NCBI RefSeq assembly: GCF_949628265.1
Contig: NC_088787.1
Location: 14,250,501-14,314,500, forward strand
Reading direction: 5' to 3'
DNA: 64,000 nt
DNA from: Cloeon dipterum
Taxonomy: Eukaryota; Arthropoda; Insecta; Ephemeroptera; Baetidae
A model generated the notes under the pieces. The model saw only the letters and a program-made list of their open reading frames with translations. It was not told where the DNA came from and made no database searches. The position numbers were made by a program, and so were the translations under genes. Positions 25,201 to 38,547 of the stretch are shown here, in pieces; the first letter of the stretch is position 1; every line of letters begins with the position of its first letter.

Positions 25201-28200
25201 CCGGGCACAGCAGGAAGAATACATGCATCGACAAATCGCGAGCCAAGAAATCAGGAAATTTCCCCACATTGCTGCTCTTACAACGTGGAGGAAACCAGGG
25301 TCAAGAGAAAGAAGCAGGAACGAGACCTAACTTGCGAGTATGCTCACGTCCAATACAGGTTAAAACGCAAATTCATGATATACATTTCACGTACAAGGGA
25401 AGCTCGGCGTTGTCTGACGATTGAGAAAATACCGCGTATTCAACGTGTGCGGGGAGAGAACTCTTAAGCTCCTGGCTGATCAGTCAGATTCAGATGCAGC
25501 GACACCGTAAGAAGGTGAAAATAAACGAGCATATCCCATGCCGAAATGAATAGACGCACATGCCGGCGATACAAGTCATGCGAAACATTTAAGAAACGGA
25601 ATTAAAAATACGAATCTACAAGACCAGCTGGACACTCATCCGCGTGCTCCATCGTGAGAGAGCCTGAGGGCGCAACCGCGACCTTAATCGAGGAAACCTC
25701 AGGGGTCGTTTGATGTGTCACAATAAAGCAAGAATTCTAGCTTCTTATTCTAATTATCAGGCAAGAAATGCCTACAACTTACCACTTTAAAATCAAGCAG
25801 TCGTTGCTGAGTAGCGTAAATTCGTAATTGGTCTTTCAGTCCACCCCCTTGCCTCAACTTGTGCAGATCATTTGGCGTTAGAGCATCAAGGACAGACCAC
25901 CAAACATCCAGTGATAAAGTTTGTGCATCAGAGAGTTTGAGCACAAGATTAAGAATTTCTCCATAATGTTCAGGAAAGTTGTGCATCAAGATCTTTTGAA
26001 GGTGAGACAAATACGTCTGAAAAAATATACACTAGAGACTTTTTAATTTAATAAAAAAAAGAAAAATACCTCATGGAGAATGAGACGATCTTCCTGGGGC
26101 TCTTTGCCAGAGATGATGAGAGCTTGTCCAAGGCTTTGAATGAATTCAGATATTTCCTTAAGTCTTGGTCTACTCTTGACAAGCCACTGCGTCACATCAA
26201 ATTTTGAAAGGATTGCAAAGCACATGTCGGGGTTTGAGGCACCAACAACTTTGGCGTACATGGACAAAAATGTGGGTGTCGGGGCCAGGTGCGGCGAAAA
26301 ATGTGGACTGAGGAGACCAGTGAGGTGTGGGGCTGACAGAATTTTGTTCAGCAGCTTTTCGCACTCACTCTCAGACCTGCTGATGAACACTTGGCCTAAC
26401 TGTTCCAGGCAGGAAGAGAGCAGTTGTTTGGTTGGTGGGTAGAAAGAGGTTTCTTCTGTGTATCGTGCGACCAGGTAGTAAAAGACAGCAACACCTGTTT
26501 CGTCGAATCCTCGCTCTGACACTAGCTTGTTGACCAGATTTTCTAAATACACAGCGGAATGGCAGACTTTTTGGGGCGGAGGCTGGAGGCTTTTGGAAAT
26601 CAGGCTCTGGTGATCCTTCCTATTCTCTCCAATTTGGTGCTTTGCGCTCGAGTTGGCTCTCCACTCACGAATCTAAATAATATGTTAGTATAGTAAGAGG
26701 ATCAGTGAGTGGATTTTTTTTTCAAATATCACCTGAAGGGTCCTTCGAAATGCACCAGCACATTCCTTGGCTCCAGACTTCTTCCTTGCAGCTGGGTCAC
26801 ACCACTTAACAAGAGGCACCTGGACGTCAATCTCTTTATACAGGATAGAAATCTGTTCCAGTAGGGTGCAGTCCAAAGCGGCCAACTCTGATGTGTGCAA
26901 TGCGTGGGCCCTGTTAAACACATGGTCATTCAAAGAATATAATCAATGTTATTTTTTTTCCTACAGTGCGAATTCAAAGAGGGGTTTGAAATTGCTTTCC
27001 AAACTTGATAACGTTACTGCAGCATTGAGGAGTTCCTCTCGTGGAAGGAATGGCACAACGTTTTTGAAAATCCTAAGCGCAGGAGCAGCAACTGGCCGTT
27101 CGTAAGTGTGAAGTCGACTCAGCATTCTTGATAATGCAGAAGAACTATCCTCGTTCTTGAATGAATTTTTAAAGTCAATGATCCTGAAAAAAATCAAACA
27201 TACCGTAAAACACGCAAATTTGATTAAATAAAAACCTTATGTGCTGGGTGTTCCAGTCTCTTACTGCCTCTCTCCTTTTTTCTTGAATCTCTTCAACATC
27301 CAAGAACTCCAGCCAATTGTTCTAAATTTCAAAAAAAAAAAAATCAAAACCATGAAACAAATTTGGAGTGAAGAAGAATATTACCATGTCTCCATAGAGT
27401 AGTTTTCCCAGTTTGTTTGGATCATATTGTGCAGGTAAAGCAGGCAAATACAAATTCGGTTCATGCAGAATGGTCTCGTCCATCCAAAAGCTGAATGTTT
27501 TCAGCAATCTACAAAATATATTTATATCAAAACAAAACTAGGCGTTCAAATGATAACAAACTTTGCGGTTTGCCCATGCAGAAGTCTCCTCTCTCCACCT
27601 TCCTCCTCAGCTCCTTCGCCTGTAAAACCCGGGTCGGTGGCTCTCGTTTCATAGAGCTCAGCTGCATCAACCAGTCTTCTTTTCAGTCTTTTCAAGTAAT
27701 TTGTGTTAACCATTCCCTCAAAAAACCTACAGGTAACAAAATATTTAAGAAAATTGAAATTCATGGTGCTGAAGATTATACTTTAAGCCCACTGATCCAC
27801 GATCTACTGAGTTGATTTCGCTGCGTGGAACTCTCATTAGGTAAAGTGTAAAAAACTTTTGCCAAAAGATTGGCAACAGTGGGTGATCAAGAGAAGTGTC
27901 CAGGGCCTGTTGAGCCCATCTATAAATGGCTAGGTAAGAAGTAGGAATCGGCGCCACTTTTAGGGTGCTAGAAGCTTTCTGTATATTGCAAATTATTAAT
28001 AATTAGTTTTGATCATCACTTGCGCTCTTACTTTCATGGCTTGGTCAAGATTAGTTTTATTCAAATCAGCAAGCTCCACAACAAATTGCCTCCAGAGTCC
28101 ATTACTAATCTCAAACTCTTCTTGCTCCGTTTCAATCACAAACAAAGCTAGCCAGGGCGCCTCTGGACAGGAAACTCTGCCTAAGAGGGAATTTGTTCCA

Positions 28201-31200
28201 GAGTTCATGGACACCCAGCTTATGATAGATGATAAGGCATTTCCTGCAATTTTTAAACCGTATAAGGCAGGTGAAACATCAACATCTGAGGTGACAATAA
28301 TTCCTGTAAATTAAATGAATCACTAAAAACTTTTTGGTTAAGTTGGTAAGTTAATTAAAAAAATTCAATTAATAAAGTTTTGCAAAAGTTGAAGGGCACT
28401 TTCAAGAAAAAACAAAAATGAGTACCTTGCTTCATTATCCCTTGTCGGATGATGTCCCGAATTTTATTGGTAGCCACATCTCTGGCGTAATGGTGAGGAA
28501 ATGATTCTTTCAGAGTGATATCAAGCAGGTGAATGATGGATGAATCTTTTGCCCACTCTGGATAGCCGAAGAGAACCGACAGCCATAACTCAGAGAGTGC
28601 ATGGGGTGATTCAAGGTGATACCTAGAGAATTGAGATTAAAATATGGCCAAATTGAATTAAGCTTGAAATTGCCTGTCAAAGTTTAAGAACTGTGCTTGA
28701 ATCATGTTGGCAACCTGTTTTAGGACGGGCCCTGGAGACTCCGTTATGAGCAAACTTTTAGCCATTTTCATGTAGCCTCGATCAGCAGTAATCAGCGTCA
28801 GAAAGACCGAAGTGAAGTCTTTGTTGCTGGTCAGTGAATCGACGCACGGCATGAAGAGAGGCATGATGAAGTTGAGGGATTCACAGACCGCGTCATACTT
28901 TGCGTGGGAGAGGAGAGTGGACAACAGTGGGAATCCTTTGGAGCAAATCAGCGGGATACTGTGCCCCCAAGTTGTGGCCAGCAAAGTGACAAAGCAGGCT
29001 ATTGGCTCTTTCTCTTTCACTCCTTTTAACAGGACCTCGGTGTCCTCCACGTCTGTCACCATGTTCATCACGTCAGCCTTTAGATTCCTACTGTCGTTGG
29101 TGTGCAGTCTCAAGCGCGAAATCAACCCCCACGACCAGGAAATCAAACTCTGCTCTGGCGAAGACTGGCTGCGAACCTACAACAAAGTTATTAGTTTCCA
29201 AAGTATCAAACAAAAAATATACCATTGCAGCGAGCGACGAAACACCTTCTGCTACAGTTCCAGGACTAACAGGGCCAGACTTTTCGGGTGCGTGGCGCAA
29301 ACAAGTATCAACCACAAGGAGAGCAACGTCAAGTTGCAGTTGCCATTCTAGAGAACTCCAGTCTAGAGATCCAAGAATTGAGCGTGCGACTAAGCTCTGC
29401 AGAGTGCTGGGGTTGCAGAGCAGCCACTCTGCAAGTATTTTTAAGTCCTCTTCATCAGGCCGCCACAATTTCATTGGCAGCTCTTTCACCAAGTATATGC
29501 TTAGCTGCAAAATAGTGATAGAGTAAAAACGAAAATGCACATTTGGATTCAAGTACCTTGCCGACACTCTCCAGGTCTTCCTTCAAAGCGCCCAATAGTT
29601 TTGACATCAAATAGGGGTACTTTTCAGCTAAATTGGATAGCAAACTTCGACAAGTCTTACTACAGATGTCTTGTGTTTTCCTACTGGAAAATCCAACCTA
29701 AGGATAAAATTTATTTGTATAAAAACTATATTCTTAATTATTCAGTTTACTCGAAACAAATCTAGCGTCACTTCCAACACAAAATCTATGTCTTCTGGTC
29801 CACGAGCCATCGCCATGTTGGCAAAAGTGTTGAGGAGAAAGTAAACCTCTGCTTCGGGCATAGTGCTTAGTTTAGACTCAAATTCTTCATTTGTTTGCGA
29901 CAGCTCCTTTTTCCAATCTGTGCCAGTAGCAGAGGTTAGTACAGATAAATTATTCTAGCTGATCTCATGTGCGTGTACCTCTTTGGTAGTTGCTACCAGA
30001 CATTTCCTGCTGGTATTCGTGGTGAAGCAAGCAAAATAGCTGCCACAATACTTGACACGAAGTAACGTTGTAAGGAATTATAGCCAAAAACTGCCAAGCG
30101 CCGAGTTTCTGGGACGAAAATATGCACTGCGTGGCTCTTAGAAGGAGATTGTCATATTCCACCTACAACCAAGGCAAGAATTAAATAATAAAATTTTGTC
30201 TGTTTAAATTCAAACCTGGAGTCTAGCCAGCATGATTGGGTCATGTCCTCGTTGGCTGGCACCCACTCTGAAGATCTCCCAAACATCTGAGACATACTGA
30301 ACCGTGTGTCTAACCAAGCGACTCAGCCGTTTGGCGAATTGCTTGTATTTGTTTGAGTTGTAAGTCTGGAGGCCATTCCCCAGAAGAAGAACTAGTGACG
30401 ATGCAAACGCCAGAAGTCGCAATAAGCTGCTCTCAGAAGCACTCTCAGGAATGTATATCTCGTTGCTTTCTCTTCTTTGGATGCCAAGGACGTGTCTGAA
30501 GATACCGTCAATTGGCACCTGGTTGAGCAGTGCCACCAGGTCGTTCTCTGCCAGGCCGGACTGAATTTCTTCCTCGCCTTCGTCGTCCAGCAGGACCCAG
30601 CTATTGTGTTCATAGGGCTTTTCAACCTCCACCGGAGGATTCATCAATAGTGAAATCATAGCCACAGCGTGGTCCAACAAGGCTGAGTTTGTGCTCGGAT
30701 AGGATTCAATGACGTTCCACAATGGAACCTATTTGAGATTAAAAAATCAGCTTTTTGTAAAACTTTCAGATAGCGAGTGATTATTTAGGTAAATTTGTGA
30801 AAAATCCTCTTAACCTTTAATTGAAATACTATCAAAATAATTAATAAAAAAATGCTGAAAAATCCCAGTTTTCCATGAGAAAATCAGCTCAAAAGTTTGC
30901 ATGCCAATCAAGCGGCGAGCATCAATTGTGTTCTATATGGGAATTATGATTTATTTCGCAAAGAGGGAAATTTAGCTTTAAATTCGCAACCCATTGGATA
31001 GATCGCGACAAGAGGGATCAAAATCAAGCGAAAAATCATTAGAAAACTGTTTAATATTACTTTAAACTCCTTAGTAAAGCTCTAATTGATTAGAGGTCTC
31101 ATTGTCAGCCAGCGTGGCTGCGTCGCGCCAGCGGGCTAATTTTTGGAAATGTGGTTGGCTGCCTTGACTTTGGCTAAGCTGCGCGAGTCAAAAATTCAAA

Positions 31201-33091
31201 TATATTGAAGTGCTGGAGAAAGAAAAATGTCTTTGACCCTTCAAATTTCAATTTTAACTATTTATCAGCCGCAGTTGGGCTTAAATTTTGCTTCAGCCGT
31301 TTAGCCGGCCTGCGCTGGTGAGACTACCAAGATTTTAACTGCGCTAAAATCAAGACTACTGGTGTAATGTTTGTCAATGAAGTATCTCACCTGGATCAGA
31401 GGAGTGGCCCATTGAGTCACGCCAGGGGGACTTGTAATGACGTGCAGCAACAGAAAAATGTGATCTTTGGCTGTTGCAACGCGGAGCAGAGTGGCACCCA
31501 GCCTTAACAACCATCCTCTTACATTCTCGATAAATATTTTGTCTTTGATGTGTTTCTTGCTGAAGTGAAAAAGGATTGAAATCACATTCCACAAAGCAGT
31601 TGCAGGCGGCCGAGGAGGCAGCAGCTGCACAGGAGTACTTTGAGGCACATTTGCATACAAAATCAGCATCTCTTGCAACAACTGTTCCACCTAAAAATTA
31701 AAACTTGAATTTACGCTGTTAAATTGTAGGTGTTGCGTACAAACCTGAAGACGAAGAACTTCTGCTCGGTACGCAAATAGACTGAGACTTTCATTTAATA
31801 AACCCCTGATGGAGGACAAGTTCCTGTTCAAGACGCCTAACTCTTCCTGGTTCATATCCGCAGTGGGGAAGGTGTGCGAAACTGACACTGAGACGCCATC
31901 CATGCACTTTCCCTTTTCAGTTACAATAGCCTCCCCAGGGGTCCAGATGGTTTCCTGTTTGGCCTTGGCCTCGCTCGTCAACTGCTCCAATTCCATTTGA
32001 CCACTCAGCAACCTGGTCCTCATTTGCAGGTAAGACGATAAGAGATCATACAAGGGATGAGACTGCAGTCCTTTTTGTGTCTCGTGAAATTCAGCTACAA
32101 ACTCCTGTGTCATGGCAATCTCATGGTTGAAATAGAGAGCAGAGAGTTGAGCTTCATTTAGAGGGACGACCTCCTTGAGCAGTTCGTCGTTAAGAAAAGG
32201 CTCTGGTGGGGCTTCTGGAGCTGTTGGTTCAGGGAAAAGCAGATCCTGCTCCATTGGCAAGGATGGATAGAGTGACATTGGAGCACTTGCTCTCACATGC
32301 ATTGTGACGTGCGAATCAAAAGTCTTGATTTCTTCTGTGCTGAGAGACAAGTCATGGAAGCTGGAAACGACTTCGGTCGTTTTTTCCTCCTCTTCTGTAA
32401 CCACCGATGCTTCTTCAACAGACTGCTCAATTTCTGTTGGGGCCGTGACCACGGGTTCCTCTTCAGGGCTGCTGGTCTGCTCTTGAGAGGAATCAGTAGC
32501 AGACCCATTTCTTTCCACCTCTTTTCTCAGCAGTTCAGCAATCTCTGGCGTAAGGACCGGTTCAAAATTGGGCTCAGAGGGCTCTCCAATTTCATCCTCA
32601 TCCTCTCTTGACGCTTTCCTTGCCTGTTAACAAAAAAAATTGTAGTAATAGCATATGTACAGATCCATTTATACAATAATAAGATAATTGTTTCACAAAT
32701 GAACATCATAAAATATGTATCTAATAATCTTATCATGTGTGTGATAAGTGTTTTGAGCATTTTGTTTAAATTTACATATTAATGTTAAAATATGATATTG
32801 TTAATTAATTATGTCGTGCTAAAATATGTATCTCGATGTAACTATGTAGTGAAATTAATTTGTTTAATAATTGTTTGTTATTCTTGCGAAATCAAACGAG
32901 AGCAGTCTGTTGCAGCTCTAAGGTTTAGCAATGGAATCTTAGATGATGTGATTAGCTAAGTTTTGATTTTTCGCAGCTATAGCACATTCGATCTGATTAA
33001 CAACGGCATAAAATGATATGGTAATTATTCGAGTTAACTATTCAGTCTATTGTACCTTTTTAGAACGGCTCCTCTCCTTAGTTCTCTCCAT
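22244..33091 (-). CDS. EPG5: Ectopic P-granules protein 5 homologue (EPG5), autophagy tether
   Basis: Very large Rab7 effector that tethers autophagosomes to late endosomes/lysosomes. Twenty-five coding exons, gene order: 33091-33056, 32623-31745, 31690-31391, 30728-30216, 30162-29979, 29917-29751, 29697-29557, 29504-29223, 29176-28674, 28622-28426, 28303-28032, 27978-27782, 27726-27562, 27508-27385, 27321-27236, 27183-26965, 26910-26733, 26672-26070, 26016-25783, 24702-24094, 24041-23750, 23686-23498, 23443-23195, 23047-22519, 22463-22244. Joined 7368 nt, 2455 aa (human 2579), in frame throughout. Alignable blocks: ENDLVALLNQVPIDGIFRHV, YRWAQQALDTSLDHPLLPI, TKQLLSSCLEQLGQVFISR, LSWHLVDSGSYDQVLNWF. 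The protein has a low-complexity acidic N terminus and is otherwise helical with no catalytic motif. Two introns (28623-28673 and 24042-24093) use GC donors. Exon 19-20 intron (24703-25782) is the longest and contains a GC-richer block. Confidence 0.95.
24960..25720. other. GC-richer block inside EPG5 intron 19
   Basis: Base composition and CpG content stand out from the AT-rich surroundings and both strands carry overlapping open frames. The best minus-strand frame (25033-25269, 78 aa, true ATG) starts with a hydrophobic stretch resembling a signal peptide (MWGNFLISWLAICRC) and ends in a Ser-rich tail (SSSRKSSYSSS). I recognise no family. It could be a nested small gene, a fragment of a transposon, or simply stop-poor GC-rich DNA. 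No splice or poly(A) evidence decides it. Confidence 0.3.
30808..31075 (-). repeat. Dispersed repeat family A, copy 3
   Basis: In the EPG5 intron between exons 3 and 4. Contains CAGCTCAAAAGTTTGCATGC, CATTGGATAGATCGCGAC and AGAGGGATCAAAATCAAGCG. It abuts a family B copy, so the intron is largely made of two insertions. Confidence 0.78.
31092..31320 (+). repeat. Family B repeat (AGAGGTCTCA terminus), copy 1
   Basis: Begins AGAGGTCTCA and continues with GC-rich sequence (CAGCCAGCGTGGCTGCGTCG) that parallels the other two copies, then GTGCTGGAGAAAGAAAAATG, matching their internal CTGGAGTAAAAAATG block. Right boundary is uncertain. Confidence 0.6.
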
Positions 33092-34276
33092 AGCTCCAAC
33101 AACTTACTAGAAAATAACACCGAAACCTTCAACAAACTTCGCCATCAATGGTCACATGCTTTACAGCTGTGTTGATTTGTTCTGATTGGTCCTCAGCCAA
33201 GGACGACGTCGCTTATTTGCTGAATGAAGCGGTAAACTTTTTCCGTCTTTGAAAGTTACAAGTGTCAAAATATTAATGCTCAACTACGTGGATTTAATGA
33301 TATTATCATAATCATAAAATATTATAAAAACATTAATAATATTATGATATTTAACATTATAGTTTTAGAATCGGGTTACTGATTATTACACCATCAAACT
33401 ACAAAACAGATTTTGAAAAGCTTGAAAAAATATTAAATTTACATATTATATGATCACAGAAGTACACAATATTACTGCATTTTCATTTTTTCCTGAACAA
33501 CATTAATGTAGAGCTTTATAGTCCAAAAATTAAGAATATATCAAGGAGAGAGTCAAGCTAGATTGCATTTTTTTCGATAGCAAGTAATAGTTCAGAGTTT
33601 ATTGTTTGTGAAATTTAGCAATAATTTATTATCTCTAAAATGTGCAATAATAATCAAATTAGTACCAAACTTAATGGTAAAATTTTACATTTTTCCAAAT
33701 TTTATGAAAAAAATAAACGGGCTTTGAATGATTTTTTCGCTTGATCTCGATCTCTCATCGCAATCTCAATTGTGTGCGAATTCAGAGGAAAATTTCTCTA
33801 TATCGTGATTTAACATAATGGAGACAAGTAAGATGCTTGCTCCACTTATGATTAGCTCGCTATAAATTTTCAGCCAATTTTCTCAAAAATTGGAACAATT
33901 TAGAAAATTATCATCTTTTCCCTAATTTTTAAGATAGCATTTAAAGTAAAGGGGAAAAAGAATTTGTGCCAAATGTCCAGTAAAGCTTTACTTTCATTCG
34001 TTTACTTTTATGTATTATGCCATCATAATAAGTTCATACTCCAATCCAAACACTCTGAAGAGAAAATAATCTTAACATGGTGCAATGTTATAACGACGAG
34101 TGCCAGGTTTCCTAATGTGATTTCAAGTGGTCATTATAATGGTTTCGTAAAAGCTGTTCATCTCTAACCAGGTTTTAAGCTTGATTGAAACAAAGTTTTT
34201 CTGAGATTCCCCCAAAACTAAAGTAGATTTACTGTCAAAAGTCGACGAAAAATAATACAAAAATTAATACACAAAA
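33092..34276. other. Spacer between TBC1D5 3' end and EPG5 5' end
   Basis: EPG5 promoter side (33092 to about 33250, locally GC-richer), then AT-rich DNA holding repeat family A copy 4. No gene seen. A plus-strand open frame at 33964-34167 has no family resemblance. Confidence 0.5.
33590..33960 (+). repeat. Dispersed repeat family A, copy 4
   Basis: Contains GAGTTTATTGTTTGTGAAAT, TTTTTCGCTTGATCTCGATC, TCATCGCAATC and the TGTGCGAATT block in family order. Intergenic, upstream of EPG5. Confidence 0.75.
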
Positions 34277-37200
34277 TCATCTTCTGATATCAACATTGAA
34301 TGGATCTTCCTGAGGTGCTCCCTCCACATCGTTGCCATCTCCTTCAGATAAAGAGAATACCTTCAAATTAACTGGTGAGTCAATAGAAGCAGAAGGCGGC
34401 ACAGTTTTTGATTTTTGCTTGCTTGACTGGACGGGTTGAATAAATGGTTTGACTTCACCTGCTTCCGTTGCTGGTTCAACATCCAAAACTAGGCAGTGAT
34501 AATTTTGTAAATTGTCTGATACCTGCATGTACAAACAAAAATGCAATAGCGTCAACACAAGAAAATTCGTACAACTTACTCCTTTCACTCCTTCGAGAGA
34601 TATTTTGACATGATCCTCAGCACCAATGTTAATAGATTCAAGGATGGCTAAGTGGTGACTTAGTTGGGCATGACTATCTTTTATTAGCTGGACAGCTCTA
34701 CTCAACTCTGTCATGACCAATAATGGATCCTGAAATTTCTCTGGTAAATAAAAAACAACATTTACCAGGTCAAAATGAACACATACGTCAGGTGGAAAGC
34801 CCTCCACTATAGAATTGTCAGTATTTGCATCCTGGGCAACTGCTTGCTTGCCCCACCGACTCGAAGATATTTTGCCGATCCTTATTATACAACCATGATA
34901 AGGACATGCAAATCATTTATCAATTTATATACCTTTTAGAGAGTGGATTACTCTTCTTAGAAACTTTGTTCTTTTTGTCCTGGATTGATTGTTGCTCACT
35001 CATCGGCTCCTTTTCAATTAAATTAAGCATCATTATTGTTTATTTTCCTCTCGCCATGACGATATTATCACCTTTAGGGAGTTGGTTTGTTTTAATTTCA
35101 GTGGTCCTCGGTTCAAATTAGTCTGACCTCCAATTGTTATCACAGGCAAGTTTTGGAAAGCAGTGCTGGCTGGGAGACAATATTTCTGAACAGAATAATG
35201 GTTATTCCCCTTTTTTAGAGTTGCCCAATGAAATTGAAAATTAACAACTATTCATTTGTTAGATTCATGTTTCTAATCTCAAGGTAAAAAATGCTGACTC
35301 AAAGTGCATCTAGAAGGTACTAAAGAAAACCAGCTGTTGTCTCAAGACGAAGGGACACACAAAAATGAGCAAGCAGTAAATATAATAAGGTAAAACATTT
35401 ACGTCTGGTTCCATGAGGTACAAGGAATGGTCAATGATGCTTGAAATGTCAACAGCCCCTGGGTATCGCATGAGAAGTGTAAGGCAAGTTGTGTTGTCAC
35501 CATTTATCACTGAAACGTATTTATATTTCAAACGATTGCGATTGGAAATGAAGAATTTATTACATCTATTTTTGATAGCAAGCAGCATTGCTACCACGAT
35601 GAAATCTACCAGCATAAATTTTCTGCCATTAAATTCTGCGAAAATTGCATCCCACAGGACAAGCAAATCTTGGAGGGGAAATTCACGGCCAAAGAGCAGA
35701 CGCAACCAACGACTGTAAAATTAAAGTGCATTAAAACAGGAATATTCAATCAGAGACACTGAATGCCAAATTGAAACCGCTGTTATATTTGCGGTAAAGG
35801 CTTACATGCCAAATAAGGTCAAAGGAATATCCAGTTTCTTCAAGTGGTTAGCTAGTTCTCGATCATTGGGCACCAACAGATTGTCGTTGATGTGATTTAA
35901 CTGCGCAAGCAACTCATTATCTTGCTTGTCTTCTGACTTCTTTGCTAACACCTTCAATTTTAAAAATTTAAATGGCCTTTTTCTAAGATTTGAACCAACA
36001 ACTGTACCTCCTTGCAAGTTTCATAGGGAAAATGTCCAGTACTTGTTGGAGCGACGTTGCTGATTCTGTAGCTTGACTCAATTGCGCTCATAATTCGGCA
36101 GAAAAGCGTGCTGAATGGAATAGAGGGTCAATTGAGGAACAGAATATATCTCGCTTAGCTTACTATGCATCTGCCTCGAGGTTCTGGGGGTCTAAAACTT
36201 GTATGATCTCACTTGAGACAGGTGCGTGCTCCCTGGCATGCATCAAGGCTTGGTGGTCGGAATGCAGAACGAACAACAGAGGAGCCAAGATTTCATGCAT
36301 ACCCTAAAATTCATCGAAAAACCTATTAAGACAAAAGGGATATGAAAAATAATATATTATAAATTATCTGTAGAGGACCAAGATTTTAGCTTAAATTAAT
36401 TTGAGATTTTTGGACCGAGGAAAAGGTAAGTGCCTGCACGCCTGATGAGATGCCCCGGGATCCTAAACATTTTCCCATAATTCTGAGACTGCTTCAGACT
36501 CCTGGTAAGTTTGAATCAACTTTTTAAACAGCTTTCCCAGGGTAGAAATATTTTTTTAGAATTCGTAAAATATTTCAAATTTTATCAGCTTTCCGAATTT
36601 TAAACAATTTATATCAAAATTAATAAAATTAATAAATTTTACAGCCAAACTCATACCCATAATCCTTTTTTTACTTGGAACGATTCTGTCGATCTATATA
36701 TTTTTTTACTTTTTTTCACTTAACTTAACATCTTTTACAGCTGTAAGAAGATTTCAAAATTCGAGATGTGAATGACCATTACTACAAAAACCGCAAATAA
36801 CAGAAAATTTTCCTTTACCATATTTTCGTCTTATTTTAAGCTCTGATGATAATAGAAAAAAAATTCGGATCAATAGGTGTGTTCTCCTTGTGAGACCTCT
36901 AATTAAAAAATAAAAAATTTGATGTATGCACTGACAAAAAATACTATAAACAATTATACTGGTTGAAATTCTAGAGGTCTTAGCCAGCCGCGCTGCGCCG
37001 CGCAAACCGACAAATTTTGGGTCACGTGGGCAGCCGCCAGCCCTGGTGAAAAAGGGACAAATTAAAAAGCGCTGGAGTAAAAAATGTCTTGCGGCCCGTA
37101 GGGCCGTTAAGCACTATTAAATTTCACGGCCACCGCCTTAAATCTCGCTGCTGGGAACTCCAGAAAATTGTATCCCATATGCGCAAATAAAATACAAAAC

Positions 37201-37966
37201 CATAAAATACCTGTCTGTAACACATGTCAGGATTGGTTCTGGCGTAGCAAAAGAGAATGGAGACCATCTTGTCCTGAATCGACTGCTCCCTGAAGAAATC
37301 GATTCCTGGGAATGTACGGACCACGTCCTGACGTATCACAGCCTGCAACTCTTTGTTGCAGAAGAATTTGTGCCAAGTGCTGCTGTCGTCTTGGCTGAGA
37401 GGATTGTCTTCGCCAGTGAGTGGGTTTTTCGGTGTGACATGATGGATAGCGGAGAGGCGCGCATAGTGCTCCCTCTGCGCCTCCAGCACCGAGGCCCACG
37501 CATCTGGACACGGAGGCAGCAGACGCAGCATCAGCCTCCAGCTGACGCTGCGGAATCGTGACGCCCTCAAGTTTCCGAGCACGGCCCTCCGGCGTAACTC
37601 TCCCAGGTCGTCTTCGCAAGAATCGCGGCGCAGATTTCTCCATTCTCTTCTGTTCAATTAAAATTACAAACTGTACAAATTCAGATTTTAATTGAAAATT
37701 TTTAACGTACTCATATTTTTCGACTACTGCTGCATTCACAGAAATAGGATTGTTGCTGGCTCTGTGAATTTCATCTAAAGCATCTTCTCCACTTGTCACG
37801 TTTACATCCTAATGAAGAAAAAAGTTAAATTTAGATTCTATGAAATAAATTGGCACATTTAAAGAGATGTCCGTAAATTGCTTATTTTTTTCTATGAATA
37901 CATCATACAAACCTCGTTCCTTTCTATTTCATTAGCCAAGTGTTCTTCAGCTATCACTGATTCCAT
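34277..37966 (-). CDS. TBC1D5: TBC1 domain family member 5 (Rab7 GAP)
   Basis: Rab GTPase-activating protein that binds retromer and switches Rab7/ATG9 traffic between endosome recycling and autophagy. Thirteen coding exons in gene order: 37966-37913, 37808-37711, 37649-37211, 36303-36164, 36110-36008, 35951-35806, 35712-35564, 35509-35403, 35185-35072, 35009-34933, 34880-34787, 34729-34580, 34522-34277. Joined 1917 nt, 638 aa, shorter than the roughly 800 aa human protein, mainly in the C-terminal half. The TBC domain starts at EREWRNL; the arginine-finger motif IxxDxxR is IRQDVVR, and the glutamine-finger YxQ is YRQGMHE, split exactly by intron 3. RWLRLLFGREFPLQDLLVLW closes the domain. The tail is acidic. 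Some acceptors (AAATTGAAG, TTGAAAAG) have weak pyrimidine tracts. Neighbours EPG5 in a related pathway; proximity may be chance. Confidence 0.94.
36973..37150 (+). repeat. Family B repeat, copy 2 (right end lost)
   Basis: In TBC1D5 intron 3. Starts AGAGGTCTTAGCCAGC and shares CGGCCCGTAGGGCCGTTAAG and CCGCCTTAAATCT with copy 3 in inverted orientation. The far terminal repeat is missing and the element stops about 60 bases from the exon 3 donor. Confidence 0.65.
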
Positions 37967-38547
37967 TGGATGACACAACTTCTATGCAGGGCAAATCAAT
38001 CTAGAAATAAGAAAATAAAGAATGACTTTATAAGATAACATGAAGAATCATAAAGTTGATAAAGAGAGATTAGTGAATACTTTTCCAGAGCTTAAACAAG
38101 ATGGATAATACACAGTTGTGTCGCAATCTCAATACCAGATAAATCATAACTATCCTAAGAACGTAACCATATTTTATATTTATATGTTTTGTTTCGCAAA
38201 ATTTATTTCGCGAAATTAAAGCATGGATCCGCTCTGCGGGGCGTTTATTTAAAATGGGTGCCTACGGCTATGAGAGGAATTTCCTCATTTCCTTTTTATG
38301 ACAGAGTAGTGCTCAACAATTAGTGCAGTTCTAAACGATTTCCGCTGTTTCAAAATTCTATGCAAGGGATGCATGAAATTTTTAGGTAAGTTAAAAGCAC
38401 TAACTGACGAAGCCTGGGAATCGCAACAGCAACTGGCTCTACAGTAAAAGGAGGTGACGTGGTATTTAATTTTTCCCTGAAATTTCCCTAACACCACCCA
38501 CCCACCCTTCCGGAATGAGCGATGTTTATTAATTAATCTAGCAACTA

